NCBI RefSeq assembly: GCF_030063205.1
Contig: NZ_JASISQ010000002.1
Coordinates: 372,001-436,000 of the forward strand
Source: Arthrobacter antibioticus
Lineage (GTDB): Bacteria > Actinomycetota > Actinomycetes > Actinomycetales > Micrococcaceae
Direction: 5' to 3'
DNA length: 64,000 bases
The notes beneath the pieces were generated by a model. The model saw nothing but the letters and a program-made list of their open reading frames with translations, was not told the origin of the DNA and did no database searches. Below, in pieces: positions 34,704-43,144 of the stretch. Every line of letters starts with the position of its first letter. The first letter of the stretch is position 1. The position numbers and the translations under genes were made by a program.

Positions 34704-36173
34704 ATGAGCACAGCCGTGTCAGTAAATACCTCAGTGACCAGCGCAGCGCCCGGAACCCCCGAGCGTCCGCTGCGCATTGCCGTTATTGGTTCAGGCCCGG
34801 CCGGGGTCTACGCGGCGGATATGTTGACTAAAAGCGCTGATGTGCGCGACGGATTGGTCCTCAGTATTGACCTTTTTGACCGCTATCCCGCCCCCTATGG
34901 CCTCATTCGTTACGGTGTTGCCCCGGACCATCCGCGGATCAAGGGCATCGTGAAAGCCCTCTACAAGGTCCTTGACCGCGGCGATATCCGCTTCTTTGGC
35001 AACGTGGATTACGGCACAGATCTTGCACTGGAAGACCTCCAAAAGCACTATGATGCCGTCATTTTTGCCACAGGTGCCATCAAGGACACCGATCTGAACA
35101 TCCCCGGCATTGAACTAGAGGGTTCTTTTGGCGGCGCCGATTTTGTCTCTTGGTACGACGGGCATCCCGATGTTGCTCGCGAATGGCCACTGCACGCCAA
35201 AGAAATCGCCGTCATCGGCAACGGCAACGTGGCCCTTGATGTGGCACGCGTTTTGTCCAAACATGCCGACGACCTGCTGGTGACGGAAATTCCGGCGAAC
35301 GTCTACGCCGGACTAAAAGAATCTCCTGTCACTGACGTGCACATTTTTGGTCGCCGCGGCCCGGCCCAGGTGAAGTTCACACCCATGGAGCTGCGCGAGC
35401 TCAGCCATTCTCGCGACGTTGACATTGTCCTCTACGAGGAGGATTTTGACTTCGACGAGGCCTCCGACATCGCTGTCAAGACCAACAATCAGGTCAAAAC
35501 CATGGTCAACACGCTCACCAACTGGCTTGTTGAGCAGGAGGACGACGCCGCCGATCCCACCACGGGTGCGTCCCGCCGTCTGCACTTGCACTTTTTGCAT
35601 AATCCTGTGGAGGTGACCGGTGAGGATGGCAAGGTCACAGGTATTAAGTTCGAGCGCACTGAGCTCGATGGCACAGGCAACGCCCGCGGCACAGGGAAGT
35701 TCATCGACTACCCGGTTCAGGCCGTTTACCGCTCCGTGGGCTATTTTGGTTCCGCCCTGCCGGACGTTGAGTTTGACCACCGTCGCGGGGTTGTCCAAAA
35801 CGACGCCGGACGCGTGCTCAGTGCTGACGGCACCCATGTGCCGGGTATCTATGCCACGGGCTGGATCAAGCGTGGACCGGTTGGCCTGATTGGCAGCACC
35901 AAGGGCGACGCACTGGAAACCATTACGCACCTGCTCTCCGACCGCGAGTCCCTGCCTGTGGCGGCAGAGGCAGCCCCGGAGGCAGTGGTTGAACTGTTGG
36001 ACTCCCGCGGTGTGGAGTTCACTACGTGGGAGGGGTGGCTGGAACTTGACGCCCATGAGTGCGCACTTGGCGTGGCGGCTTCGGAAGGCGGGCCGGTCCA
36101 GCGCGAACGGGTGAAAGTGGTTTCCCGCGAGGAGATGGTGGATGTTTCCCGTGGAGCATCGATCCTCGGATAA
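34704..36173 (+). CDS. FprA-type ferredoxin-NADP+ reductase (copy 1, sulfur locus)
   Basis: 489 residues, adrenodoxin-reductase-like flavoprotein. FAD fold IAVIGSGPAGVYAADMLT, FDRYPAPYGLIRYGVAPDHP, NADP fold IAVIGNGNVALDVARVL, and GWIKRGPVGLIGSTKGDA. It transfers electrons from NADPH to ferredoxin and so probably powers the sulfite reductase. The start may be ATG 34704 or the upstream TTG 34689; neither has a convincing Shine-Dalgarno. A close paralog lies at 45250-46665. It ends convergent with pucR. Confidence 0.9.
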   Translation: MSTAVSVNTSVTSAAPGTPERPLRIAVIGSGPAGVYAADMLTKSADVRDGLVLSIDLFDRYPAPYGLIRYGVAPDHPRIKGIVKALYKVLDRGDIRFFGNVDYGTDLALEDLQKHYDAVIFATGAIKDTDLNIPGIELEGSFGGADFVSWYDGHPDVAREWPLHAKEIAVIGNGNVALDVARVLSKHADDLLVTEIPANVYAGLKESPVTDVHIFGRRGPAQVKFTPMELRELSHSRDVDIVLYEEDFDFDEASDIAVKTNNQVKTMVNTLTNWLVEQEDDAADPTTGASRRLHLHFLHNPVEVTGEDGKVTGIKFERTELDGTGNARGTGKFIDYPVQAVYRSVGYFGSALPDVEFDHRRGVVQNDAGRVLSADGTHVPGIYATGWIKRGPVGLIGSTKGDALETITHLLSDRESLPVAAEAAPEAVVELLDSRGVEFTTWEGWLELDAHECALGVAASEGGPVQRERVKVVSREEMVDVSRGASILG

Positions 36174-36205
36174 ACCGACATGGTTGCCCCCGCACGTTGG
36201 ATGAT

Positions 36206-37654
36206 TTATGCGGGCGGGGATAACCTGCGCACTGCCAGAGCCAACCATAACTGCACACGGTCGGCGGTCAAAGCAGGATCGTAGCCGGTGAGCTCGGCGA
36301 TCTGAGTGAGTCGGTAACGCACAGTGTTCCTGTGCAGTGCCAGAGTCTGGGCAACAGCCGCCACAGAACCATTGAGCCGTAAATATGTTTCCAAGGTCTC
36401 AACAAGTTCCGCCCCGTGGGTTGCATCGAAGGCAGTGAGAGGTCCCAGCGCCTCAGCAGCCATGTCCGCCATGGGGACGTCTTCGCTAGCGAGCAGCAAA
36501 GACGTCAGACTCAAACGCTCAGGAACATTGACTTCCAAACCGCGTGTGGCGGCCTCGCGTGCTTCGAAATAGCTCCACCGCAAGCCGTTGGCTTGGGAAT
36601 AGGCGCCGCCAATTCCTACCGCGGCAGAGACACCTATATGGTGCATTTGGTGGCTCAAGGCCCTGCCCAACACGGCAGGATCGCCAGCCGCGGTTGGAAT
36701 GACAAATAAAAGTTCGTCTTTGCCCTCGGAGCTGACAATGGCAGCAACTGCGGTTTCCAGACCTGCCGGGAGCGAAATGGTTGAGAGGGTCTCGAACTTG
36801 TTTTCTTCGGCACTGACCAGCAGCACAAAGTTTTTAGCTGCGGGGGAAATCCCCAAATTTTCCAGCCGGGCGGCAGAGTCGGCAGCCTCCAGTGTGCCCC
36901 GAATAATGTAACCGAGGACCTGCCCGGCAATTTGCCGTGCACTTTGCCGCCGTTGGATTTGGTTGTTCAGTTCAATGCTGATGAGCCCACGGGCGTAGTC
37001 AACAATTCCATCGTCATGAAAAGGATTGCGCAGCCAGAGGGTGCTGGAATCACGCTTTCCTGTAGACAGCGCAACTGCATGCCAGGCGCAGTCCTCTGGA
37101 ACAGCACCACTGGAAGTTGTGGCCACTTCGCCACCGTGCTGGGTGATGACAAGATCAGCAGCCACCATCAATGACAGTTTTTTCAGTAGTGCAGGCAGCC
37201 CTCCACCAGTCAGAAGTGCCCGCGCCAACACTTGGTGTTCGCGCAGCAAACGCTCCAACTTTGTGTAATGATCCGAGGAACGGGCATCTGCCACCAACTT
37301 GCCGATCGCAATGAATGGGGTGCTGTAAGGGACCTCCACCACCGGAACCGCCCAGCGATTTGCTTCGGCCAACAGGGCAGGAGGAACGGAACCGTGTTCA
37401 AAACCAACGCCAAAACCAATGCCGACGGCGCCGGCGCGTTTGATCTGTCTGACAAAAGAACGCTGGGCGTCCGCGGTGCTTTGCCGGGCGCCGGTGGTGA
37501 GAACTAGCTCGCCGCCACTGAGGAACGCCTGCGGATTTTCAAGTTCCGTGACAGCCACCCAATCGATGGCAGCACTAAGGGGTGTTCTGGTTGAGCCGAG
37601 ATTTTGCAGACGCAAACCGGAGGTACCTATGAGGTCTGCCAAGGAGAGTGCCAT
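36206..37654 (-). CDS. PucR-family transcriptional regulator of the GABA locus
   Basis: 482 residues. N-terminal PucR sensor domain (LADLIGTSGLRL, then AVTELENPQAFLSGGELVLT), a GGDEF-like middle, and a C-terminal HTH_30 domain (LETYLRLNGSVAAVAQTLAL followed by HRNTVRYRL). It is divergent from the aminobutyraldehyde dehydrogenase and transaminase genes, which it probably controls in response to GABA or a related metabolite. ATG 37654 lies six bases after TATAGT on its strand, so the mRNA is likely leaderless; seven codons of upstream frame are ignored. A perfect palindrome at 37678-37688 is a candidate operator. Confidence 0.87.
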   Translation of the reverse strand: MALSLADLIGTSGLRLQNLGSTRTPLSAAIDWVAVTELENPQAFLSGGELVLTTGARQSTADAQRSFVRQIKRAGAVGIGFGVGFEHGSVPPALLAEANRWAVPVVEVPYSTPFIAIGKLVADARSSDHYTKLERLLREHQVLARALLTGGGLPALLKKLSLMVAADLVITQHGGEVATTSSGAVPEDCAWHAVALSTGKRDSSTLWLRNPFHDDGIVDYARGLISIELNNQIQRRQSARQIAGQVLGYIIRGTLEAADSAARLENLGISPAAKNFVLLVSAEENKFETLSTISLPAGLETAVAAIVSSEGKDELLFVIPTAAGDPAVLGRALSHQMHHIGVSAAVGIGGAYSQANGLRWSYFEAREAATRGLEVNVPERLSLTSLLLASEDVPMADMAAEALGPLTAFDATHGAELVETLETYLRLNGSVAAVAQTLALHRNTVRYRLTQIAELTGYDPALTADRVQLWLALAVRRLSPPA

Positions 37655-37660
37655 GCAACA

Positions 37661-37666
37661 ACTATA
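37661..37666 (-). promoter_or_regulatory. -10 element of leaderless pucR promoter
   Basis: Minus-strand TATAGT, six bases (TGTTGC), then ATG 37654. Confidence 0.7.
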
Positions 37667-37677
37667 CAAACGCACTA

Positions 37678-37688
37678 CTCATTATGAG
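37678..37688. promoter_or_regulatory. Candidate PucR operator (palindrome)
   Basis: CTCATTATGAG is a perfect 11-base palindrome. It lies 11 bases upstream of the pucR -10 hexamer and about 110 bases upstream of the divergent gene's start, where a shared or autoregulatory site would be expected. Looser outer arms (GCACTAC at 37673 and GTGGTGC at 37694) flank it. Confidence 0.4.
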
Positions 37689-37796
37689 AACCGTGGTGCA
37701 GTTGACTATTCGCTTCCACCCCGTTCCGGGCTTAGGCTGTCGCATATGCGGTGCAACGTCCGCATCACCCCTATCGAGCTAAAGAGGTTGAACACT

Positions 37797-39227
37797 GTGG
37801 TCCGAACCTTGCAGAACTTCATTAACGGAGAATTCGTCCCCGTCACCGGGTCCGAGTCTTTGGATATTGTCAATCCAAGCAACGGCGAAATAGTGGCCAA
37901 CGCGCCGATCTCCAGCCAAGACGATGTGGATGCGGCCATGGAGGCCGCGGCAACTGCCTTCAAAACCTGGAAACATGCAACTCCCGGGCAGCGTCAAACC
38001 GTGCTGCTCAAGCTTGCAGATGCTGTTGAGGCACGCAGCGAAGAACTTGTTGATGCGCAGCACCGCAACACAGGCCAGATCAAAGAGATGATCGCCCAGG
38101 AAGAGGTAGCAGCAGGTGCTGACCAGCTTCGTTTCTTTGCCGGTGCAGCACGTCTGCTTGAGGGCCGCTCGGCCGGAGAGTACATGGAGAATTTCACTTC
38201 ATATGTGCGCCGCGAACCTGTTGGCGTCATTGCCCAGGTTACTCCTTGGAACTACCCATTTTTGATGTTGATCTGGAAGATTGGCCCGGCATTGGCGGCC
38301 GGTAACACCGTGGTGGTCAAGCCAAGCGACACCACCCCGGAAAGCACGCTTGCCTTTGCCGAGATTGCCAAAGATATTGTTCCCAAAGGCGTGCTGAACT
38401 TTATTTTGGGCAACGGCGCAACGGGCGCGGCCATGGTTGAACACAAGACTCCTGCCATGGTTTCAATCACCGGCTCAGTCCGGGCCGGCATTGCTGTTGC
38501 CACCGGAGCGGCCAAGGGCCTCAAACGCGCACATTTGGAACTGGGCGGCAAGGCCCCCGCCATCGTTTTTGCCGATGCCAACTTGGGGAAAACTGCTCAG
38601 GAGATTGCCGAGTACTCCTTCTTCAACGCCGGCCAGGACTGTACAGCCATCACTCGTGTGTTGGTTGAGGAGGGCGCACATGATGAGTTCGTCAGTGCGC
38701 TGGCCACGGCGGCCAAGGGTCTGGAAACCGGAAATAAAGACGAATCCAAGAATTACTTTGGTCCGCTAAACAACGTCAACCATTTCAACTCGGTGGTTAA
38801 GGTTGTGCAAAACATTCCTGCCCACGCAACAGTTGTTGCCGGCGGAAAACAGGTGGGCGAGAAGGGGTTCTTCTTCGAAGCAACAGTTGTTGACGGTGTG
38901 AAGCAGACTGATGACATTGTCCAGCAGGAGACCTTTGGCCCTGTTATCACCGTGCAAAGCTTCAAGACCGAGGAAGAGGCTGTGGAGTTGGCCAACGACG
39001 TCGAATATGCTTTGGCTTCCAGCGTCTGGACCTCAAACCACGGGGTTGCCATGCGCGTCTCCCGCGACCTGGACTTTGGTGCCGTGTGGATTAATACCCA
39101 CATCATGCTCACGGCCGAGATGCCCCATGGTGGGTTCAAGCAGTCTGGCTACGGCAAGGACCTGTCCATGTACGGCGTTGAGGATTACACGCGAATCAAG
39201 CACGTCATGAGCAATCTAGACGTTTAA
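37797..39227 (+). CDS. Gamma-aminobutyraldehyde (or related) dehydrogenase
   Basis: 476 residues, NAD(P)-dependent aldehyde dehydrogenase. Active-site E248 (HLELGGKAP) and C282 (NAGQDCTA), cofactor region TPWNYPFLMLIWKIGPALAAGN. The short N-terminus and the GQDCTA box fit the PatD/YdcW group, which oxidises 4-aminobutyraldehyde to GABA; succinate-semialdehyde dehydrogenases usually have GQVC. The following gene is a GABA transaminase, so a putrescine-to-GABA-to-succinate semialdehyde route is likely. GTG 37797 has AAAGAGG (37781-37787) at proper spacing; the longer frame has none. Confidence 0.85.
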   Translation: MVRTLQNFINGEFVPVTGSESLDIVNPSNGEIVANAPISSQDDVDAAMEAAATAFKTWKHATPGQRQTVLLKLADAVEARSEELVDAQHRNTGQIKEMIAQEEVAAGADQLRFFAGAARLLEGRSAGEYMENFTSYVRREPVGVIAQVTPWNYPFLMLIWKIGPALAAGNTVVVKPSDTTPESTLAFAEIAKDIVPKGVLNFILGNGATGAAMVEHKTPAMVSITGSVRAGIAVATGAAKGLKRAHLELGGKAPAIVFADANLGKTAQEIAEYSFFNAGQDCTAITRVLVEEGAHDEFVSALATAAKGLETGNKDESKNYFGPLNNVNHFNSVVKVVQNIPAHATVVAGGKQVGEKGFFFEATVVDGVKQTDDIVQQETFGPVITVQSFKTEEEAVELANDVEYALASSVWTSNHGVAMRVSRDLDFGAVWINTHIMLTAEMPHGGFKQSGYGKDLSMYGVEDYTRIKHVMSNLDV

Positions 39228-39310
39228 TTCAGCACCTGGTTGGCGCGGGTTCACTCCCGGACCTGCGCCAACATCACTATGAGAATTTCACCACGTTGAA
39301 AGGAATGTCC

Positions 39311-40672
39311 ATGTCAGATATTCAGTACCGCCTTGCCCAAAAGCGCCAGATTTTGGGGACATTCCCCGGCCCAAAGTCGACTGCCTTAGATGTCCGGCGC
39401 AAGGCTGTTGTGGCAGGCGGGGTCGCCTCCACAGTGCCGGTTTACGTGGCAGACGCTGACGGCGGCATCCTCACCGATGTTGACGGCAACTCTTTCATCG
39501 ATTTGGGTTCAGGCATTGCGGTCACCTCGGTGGGTGCATCGGATGCCAACGTTGTGGAAGCAGTCCGTGAACAGGTGGGCCATTTCACGCATACCTGCTT
39601 CATGGTGACCCCGTACGAAAGCTACGTTGCGGTTGCGGAAGAGCTCAACGCGCTGACCCCGGGTACGCACCAGAAGCGTACAGTGCTGTTCAACTCTGGC
39701 GCAGAAGCAGTTGAGAACGCAGTGAAGGTGGCGCGTCTGGCCACCGGCCGTGACGCCATTGTGGCTTTCGATCATGCCTACCATGGCCGCACCAACCTGA
39801 CCATGGCACTGACGGCCAAGGCCATGCCATACAAAACGAACTTCGGTCCCTTTGCACCTGAGATCTACCGTGTGCCGATGAGCTACCCGTACCGCGAAGA
39901 AGCTGAAATCAAGGGCGAGGAAGCAGCACGCCGCGCCATCACCATGATTGAGAAGCAGATTGGTTCAGACTCCGTCGCGGCCATCCTGATCGAACCCATC
40001 CAGGGTGAGGGCGGCTTCATTGTCCCGGCAGATGGCTTCTTGCCCACGCTTGCCGCTTGGGCTAAGGAAAACGGGGTCGTCTTCATTGCAGATGAGGTCC
40101 AGTCAGGCTTCTGCCGCACAGGTGAATGGTTCGCCACACAGCACGAAGGCGTAGTCCCTGACATCATCACCATGGCCAAGGGAATTGGCGGAGGCCTGCC
40201 ACTTTCAGCTATCACTGGCCGTGCCGAGCTGATGGATGCCGTGCACCCGGGCGGGCTCGGTGGGACCTACGGCGGCAACCCGGTGGCCTGCGCCGGTGCT
40301 TTGGCCGCTATCCGCACCATGAAGGAGCACGACCTCAATGCCCGGGCGCAGAGAATTGAACGGATCGTCACCGACCGTTTCAACGCTTTGGTTCAGGAAA
40401 TGGGCGCGGCGGGCATCATCGGAGAAATCCGTGGCCGTGGCGCCATGATGGCTATTGAACTTGTTAAGCCCGGGACCGCAAATACCACCAAGGAAGTCAA
40501 CGCGGAAGCGGCCAAGGCCATCGCCGGCGCTTGCTTGAAGGCCGGTGTCATTATCTTGACCTGCGGCACCTACGGCAACGTCATCCGCCTGCTTCCCCCT
40601 CTGGTCATCAGCGAGGAGCTGCTCAACGACGGCCTGGACGTGCTCTGCGACGCAATCCGCGCAACCAACTAA
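39311..40672 (+). CDS. gabT: 4-Aminobutyrate transaminase
   Basis: 453 residues, class III PLP aminotransferase. NSGAEAVENAVKVAR, FDHAYHGRTNL, IEPIQGEGGFIVP, FIADEVQSGFCRTG and the PLP lysine K290 in ITMAKGIGGGLP are all present. It transfers the amino group of GABA to 2-oxoglutarate, giving succinate semialdehyde. ATG 39311 is preferred (AAAGGA six bases upstream) over ATG 39305 and TTG 39296. An intrinsic terminator follows at 40740. No succinate-semialdehyde dehydrogenase gene is seen downstream, so the preceding dehydrogenase might serve both steps. Confidence 0.92.
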   Translation: MSDIQYRLAQKRQILGTFPGPKSTALDVRRKAVVAGGVASTVPVYVADADGGILTDVDGNSFIDLGSGIAVTSVGASDANVVEAVREQVGHFTHTCFMVTPYESYVAVAEELNALTPGTHQKRTVLFNSGAEAVENAVKVARLATGRDAIVAFDHAYHGRTNLTMALTAKAMPYKTNFGPFAPEIYRVPMSYPYREEAEIKGEEAARRAITMIEKQIGSDSVAAILIEPIQGEGGFIVPADGFLPTLAAWAKENGVVFIADEVQSGFCRTGEWFATQHEGVVPDIITMAKGIGGGLPLSAITGRAELMDAVHPGGLGGTYGGNPVACAGALAAIRTMKEHDLNARAQRIERIVTDRFNALVQEMGAAGIIGEIRGRGAMMAIELVKPGTANTTKEVNAEAAKAIAGACLKAGVIILTCGTYGNVIRLLPPLVISEELLNDGLDVLCDAIRATN

Positions 40673-40739
40673 CGCCCCAGGGGCACCATCCTCAGTTTCT
40701 CTGACTAAAGCTGTGAATCCTGCAGTGAAGGGAACGACG

Positions 40740-40787
40740 GCGGCACTCTAGTCCGGCATCCAGCCAGACTAGAGTGCCGCTTTCTTT
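40740..40787 (+). terminator. Intrinsic terminator after gabT
   Basis: 14-base perfect stem (40740-40753 with 40767-40780), 13-base loop, then TTTCTTT. Closes the GABA operon. Confidence 0.8.
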
Positions 40788-40880
40788 GCTGGGACCTGTG
40801 ACTATGCCGGCAGCTTGCAGATGAGAATTTGTCTCCGGGTTAGGCTTGGAGAAGTTTCATTCACGCACCGAGGGGGTTGC

Positions 40881-41930
40881 ATGGGGCAGATGAATTTCGA
40901 TCCAAGATACCCGGCTGAGTTTCAGCCGGGTGGCGACTCGCTGCCGTGGGTGGCCACTGCTGAGTTAGGCTCACCCCAGTCTGACCCGCCCCAGCTTGAA
41001 GAGCGGGTATCGGTGGCCACCGATACCCGTGGCCAAAACGGGGCACAGGTTGCCGCCGACCCGGCCGATTGTGCGGCTAGCGAGGAAGCCCCGCCGGTCG
41101 AGCTTGTGAACGAGCCGGTGCCCTGGACTGCACGGACTTGGCTGGTAGGTCTTGGCGCGGGTGTTGTAACTATCCTGTTCGGCATATTTTGTTTACTGCC
41201 AAAGGCGCCGCACGTGGACGGCTCGTTCGACGCCAACTACATGAGCGTTGCGTTGTTCTTTCCCCTGCCGAATAAATGGCTGGCTTTGGGGCCTTTTATT
41301 CTCATTGCAGGGATGGGCATGCTTGTCACAATGCTCATTGCGGGAGCTCCCCGACACCCCAAGGCAGTTCGTTGGTTGAGAAGCGCTGCCGCAATGCTGG
41401 CAATTGGAGCTCTGAGCGCTGCAACAATCGCGCTCTACGCAACAACCTGGCATCCGGAAATTTTGTTTGCTATGTATGGCGATCCAGCACAGTCACCCGA
41501 GATATATCCTTGGCTGCAGCTGACCTACCTTTCGACAATGCCCTTGGCTCTGTTCGGGTTGTGCGCGGGTGCGGCTCTGGTGATCCTGCGGCCTACTGAC
41601 AGCGGAAAGAATGCGTCCTCAGCAGTTCACGCTTTTGCTACGGGCATAGTTTTGCTTGTAGGCACTGCTGTGGCGTTTAACGCGCCAGAGATTTTCTTCT
41701 CCTCCATGGGCCCTAAAACCTTCACTTTCGAGGATGCCAACATGCAGCTGACCCCGTGGCCTGTCACCCTGATCCAGGTAGCCCCGTACCTGTTGCTGGT
41801 GGGGTTGGCCGCGATGCTACTCGCCTTGTTTCTGCAGTTCAGAAAAGTCGGTGAGCATCGGGTAGCTAGGGAGGCTGCAGTCGAGCCGGAGCCATTGAGC
41901 TCTGGCGCAGACCCTGGGAGCGGAATATGA
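40881..41930 (+). CDS. Unrecognised multi-pass membrane protein with N-terminal FQPGG motif (copy A)
   Basis: 349 residues. The N-terminus MGQMNFDPRYPAEFQPGGDS is followed by a polar 75-residue cytoplasmic stretch and about six hydrophobic segments with polar loops containing GDPAQSPEIYPW and the conserved-looking TPWPVTLIQVAPYLLLVG. No family is recognised. GAGGGGG just before ATG 40881 sets the start; a TAGGCT element at 40841-40846 may be its promoter. It overlaps copy B by ATGA. The two share the N-terminal F-D-x-R-Y-P-x-x-F-Q-P-G-G-[DE]-S pattern and the overall helix plan, so they are tandem paralogs. Confidence 0.75.
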   Translation: MGQMNFDPRYPAEFQPGGDSLPWVATAELGSPQSDPPQLEERVSVATDTRGQNGAQVAADPADCAASEEAPPVELVNEPVPWTARTWLVGLGAGVVTILFGIFCLLPKAPHVDGSFDANYMSVALFFPLPNKWLALGPFILIAGMGMLVTMLIAGAPRHPKAVRWLRSAAAMLAIGALSAATIALYATTWHPEILFAMYGDPAQSPEIYPWLQLTYLSTMPLALFGLCAGAALVILRPTDSGKNASSAVHAFATGIVLLVGTAVAFNAPEIFFSSMGPKTFTFEDANMQLTPWPVTLIQVAPYLLLVGLAAMLLALFLQFRKVGEHRVAREAAVEPEPLSSGADPGSGI

Positions 41931-43144
41931 GTTCAGATTTTGATCAGCGGTACCCGTCCATGTTTCAACCCGGCGGAGAGTCAAACACAAGCGAACCTGA
42001 TCCGGCTGTGCCGACTGCTCCAACTGCTCCAACTGCTCCAACTGTGCCGAATGTGCCGACTGTGCCGACTGTGCCGACTGTGCCGACTGTGCCGACAGCC
42101 CCGGCTGCTCCACCGCAGCATGCGCGAGAGCACGTTCCCGTGTTGGTTCAGGATGAGCGGCAAACACAGTGGAGTGCTAAAACCTGGATCTGGGGATTGA
42201 GCGGGGTACTGATAACTTTTGCTGGCGCGGTTTTTTGTTTGCTTGCAGGATTCCTGATTCCTTCTGCACGAAGTGCGGATCCGACGAATTTTCACGGCAT
42301 CATGGTGATTCCGTGGGGGAGCGCCATTCTCGGCGGGGCTCCTGCCTTGTTTACGGCGAGCGTGGGGATGCTGGCAGCCCTAATTTTCTTGGCTTCGCGG
42401 CACTATACGGACCAAAGTAGGTGGTTCCGGGGCGGGTTGGCCCTCATCGGGCTGGTGTCTCTTGGCTTTGGAACGCTTGGCCTATTTGGAGCGACTTTGA
42501 TGCCTGAACTATTTTATAATCCGGTTAGATCTCAAGAGAATGCCAATCAGATCCCTTGGCCGTACTTTTTTCAGTTGAGCAATGGACCCTTGCTGATTCT
42601 TGGCCTGATCATCATTGCCATTCTGATCATGGGGTGGCCAGCTGCTAGCAGGAAACCTGGTGCCTTCTCCGGCAAGGCTGGAGTCCTTACCGGTATAGCT
42701 TTTATCGGGTTGGGAGTTTGGACGTGGTTTGCACCGCAGCTCTTTCCGCTGGAGTTGGGCTCGGAGACTCGTTCTATTGACGGGTTTGATTACAACACCA
42801 CCCCGTGGCCGCAAATCCTCACCGGTGTGGGCGACCATCTGAGCATGGTGGGCTTTGGTGCCTTGTTCTGGGGGTTGCTGCTTCTGCTGACCCACCGAAC
42901 GCCTCTAGCCAGTCCGCCAGTTGCCAAAGAGGCTGAGGGAACAACTCAGGAAAATCCAGAAGTAACACGCAGGCGGTATCCCCAAGCGCAGCAACTGAGG
43001 TGGAGCGTGCCGAATATTCTGGCACGATCGGCCCGTAAAACCTTTTCCCACAGGCGTCTGCGCTGTACAGTCAGTGCTACGAACGCCTCAGAGCGCGCAG
43101 CGATGTGCTGCGCCATAGAGGCCTGTCGAAGGGTCTTTTCATGA
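41927..43144 (+). CDS. Unrecognised multi-pass membrane protein with FQPGG motif and V-P-T repeats (copy B)
   Basis: 405 residues. FDQRYPSMFQPGGES at the N-terminus matches copy A. Next comes a [VA]-P-[TN] repeat of ten units, then about six hydrophobic segments including TPWPQILTGVGDHLSMVGFG, parallel to copy A. The last 45 residues or so are basic, Cys-containing and unlike anything in copy A, which ends soon after its last helix; they may be a frameshifted extension. The stop overlaps the universal stress protein start (ATGA). Function unknown; a membrane complex of A and B is an inference from coupling. Confidence 0.72.
   Translation: MSSDFDQRYPSMFQPGGESNTSEPDPAVPTAPTAPTAPTVPNVPTVPTVPTVPTVPTAPAAPPQHAREHVPVLVQDERQTQWSAKTWIWGLSGVLITFAGAVFCLLAGFLIPSARSADPTNFHGIMVIPWGSAILGGAPALFTASVGMLAALIFLASRHYTDQSRWFRGGLALIGLVSLGFGTLGLFGATLMPELFYNPVRSQENANQIPWPYFFQLSNGPLLILGLIIIAILIMGWPAASRKPGAFSGKAGVLTGIAFIGLGVWTWFAPQLFPLELGSETRSIDGFDYNTTPWPQILTGVGDHLSMVGFGALFWGLLLLLTHRTPLASPPVAKEAEGTTQENPEVTRRRYPQAQQLRWSVPNILARSARKTFSHRRLRCTVSATNASERAAMCCAIEACRRVFS
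42008..42097 (+). repeat. Ten 9-bp in-frame tandem units ([VA]-P-[TN])
   Basis: Order of units: GTGCCGACT, three GCTCCAACT, GTGCCGAAT, four identical GTGCCGACT, GTGCCGACA. Gain or loss of units keeps frame and would change linker length in copy B. Confidence 0.9.

Noticed and set aside
36186-36220. C-rich/G-rich hairpin at the pucR stop
   Set aside because: Only six perfect base pairs with a bulge and no T-run; too weak to call a terminator.
35313-36248. Long minus-strand frame (311 codons) over the ferredoxin reductase
   Set aside because: Antisense shadow of a clearly conserved gene; composition is His/Val/Gly-rich with no domain and no start signal.
42008-42097. 9-bp repeats considered as a CRISPR or origin iterons
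   Set aside because: In frame, no spacers, encodes a simple Pro-rich linker.
41817-42167. Minus-strand frame with S-A-Q and L-E-Q repeats
   Set aside because: Its repeats are only the antisense reading of the V-P-T array in copy B.
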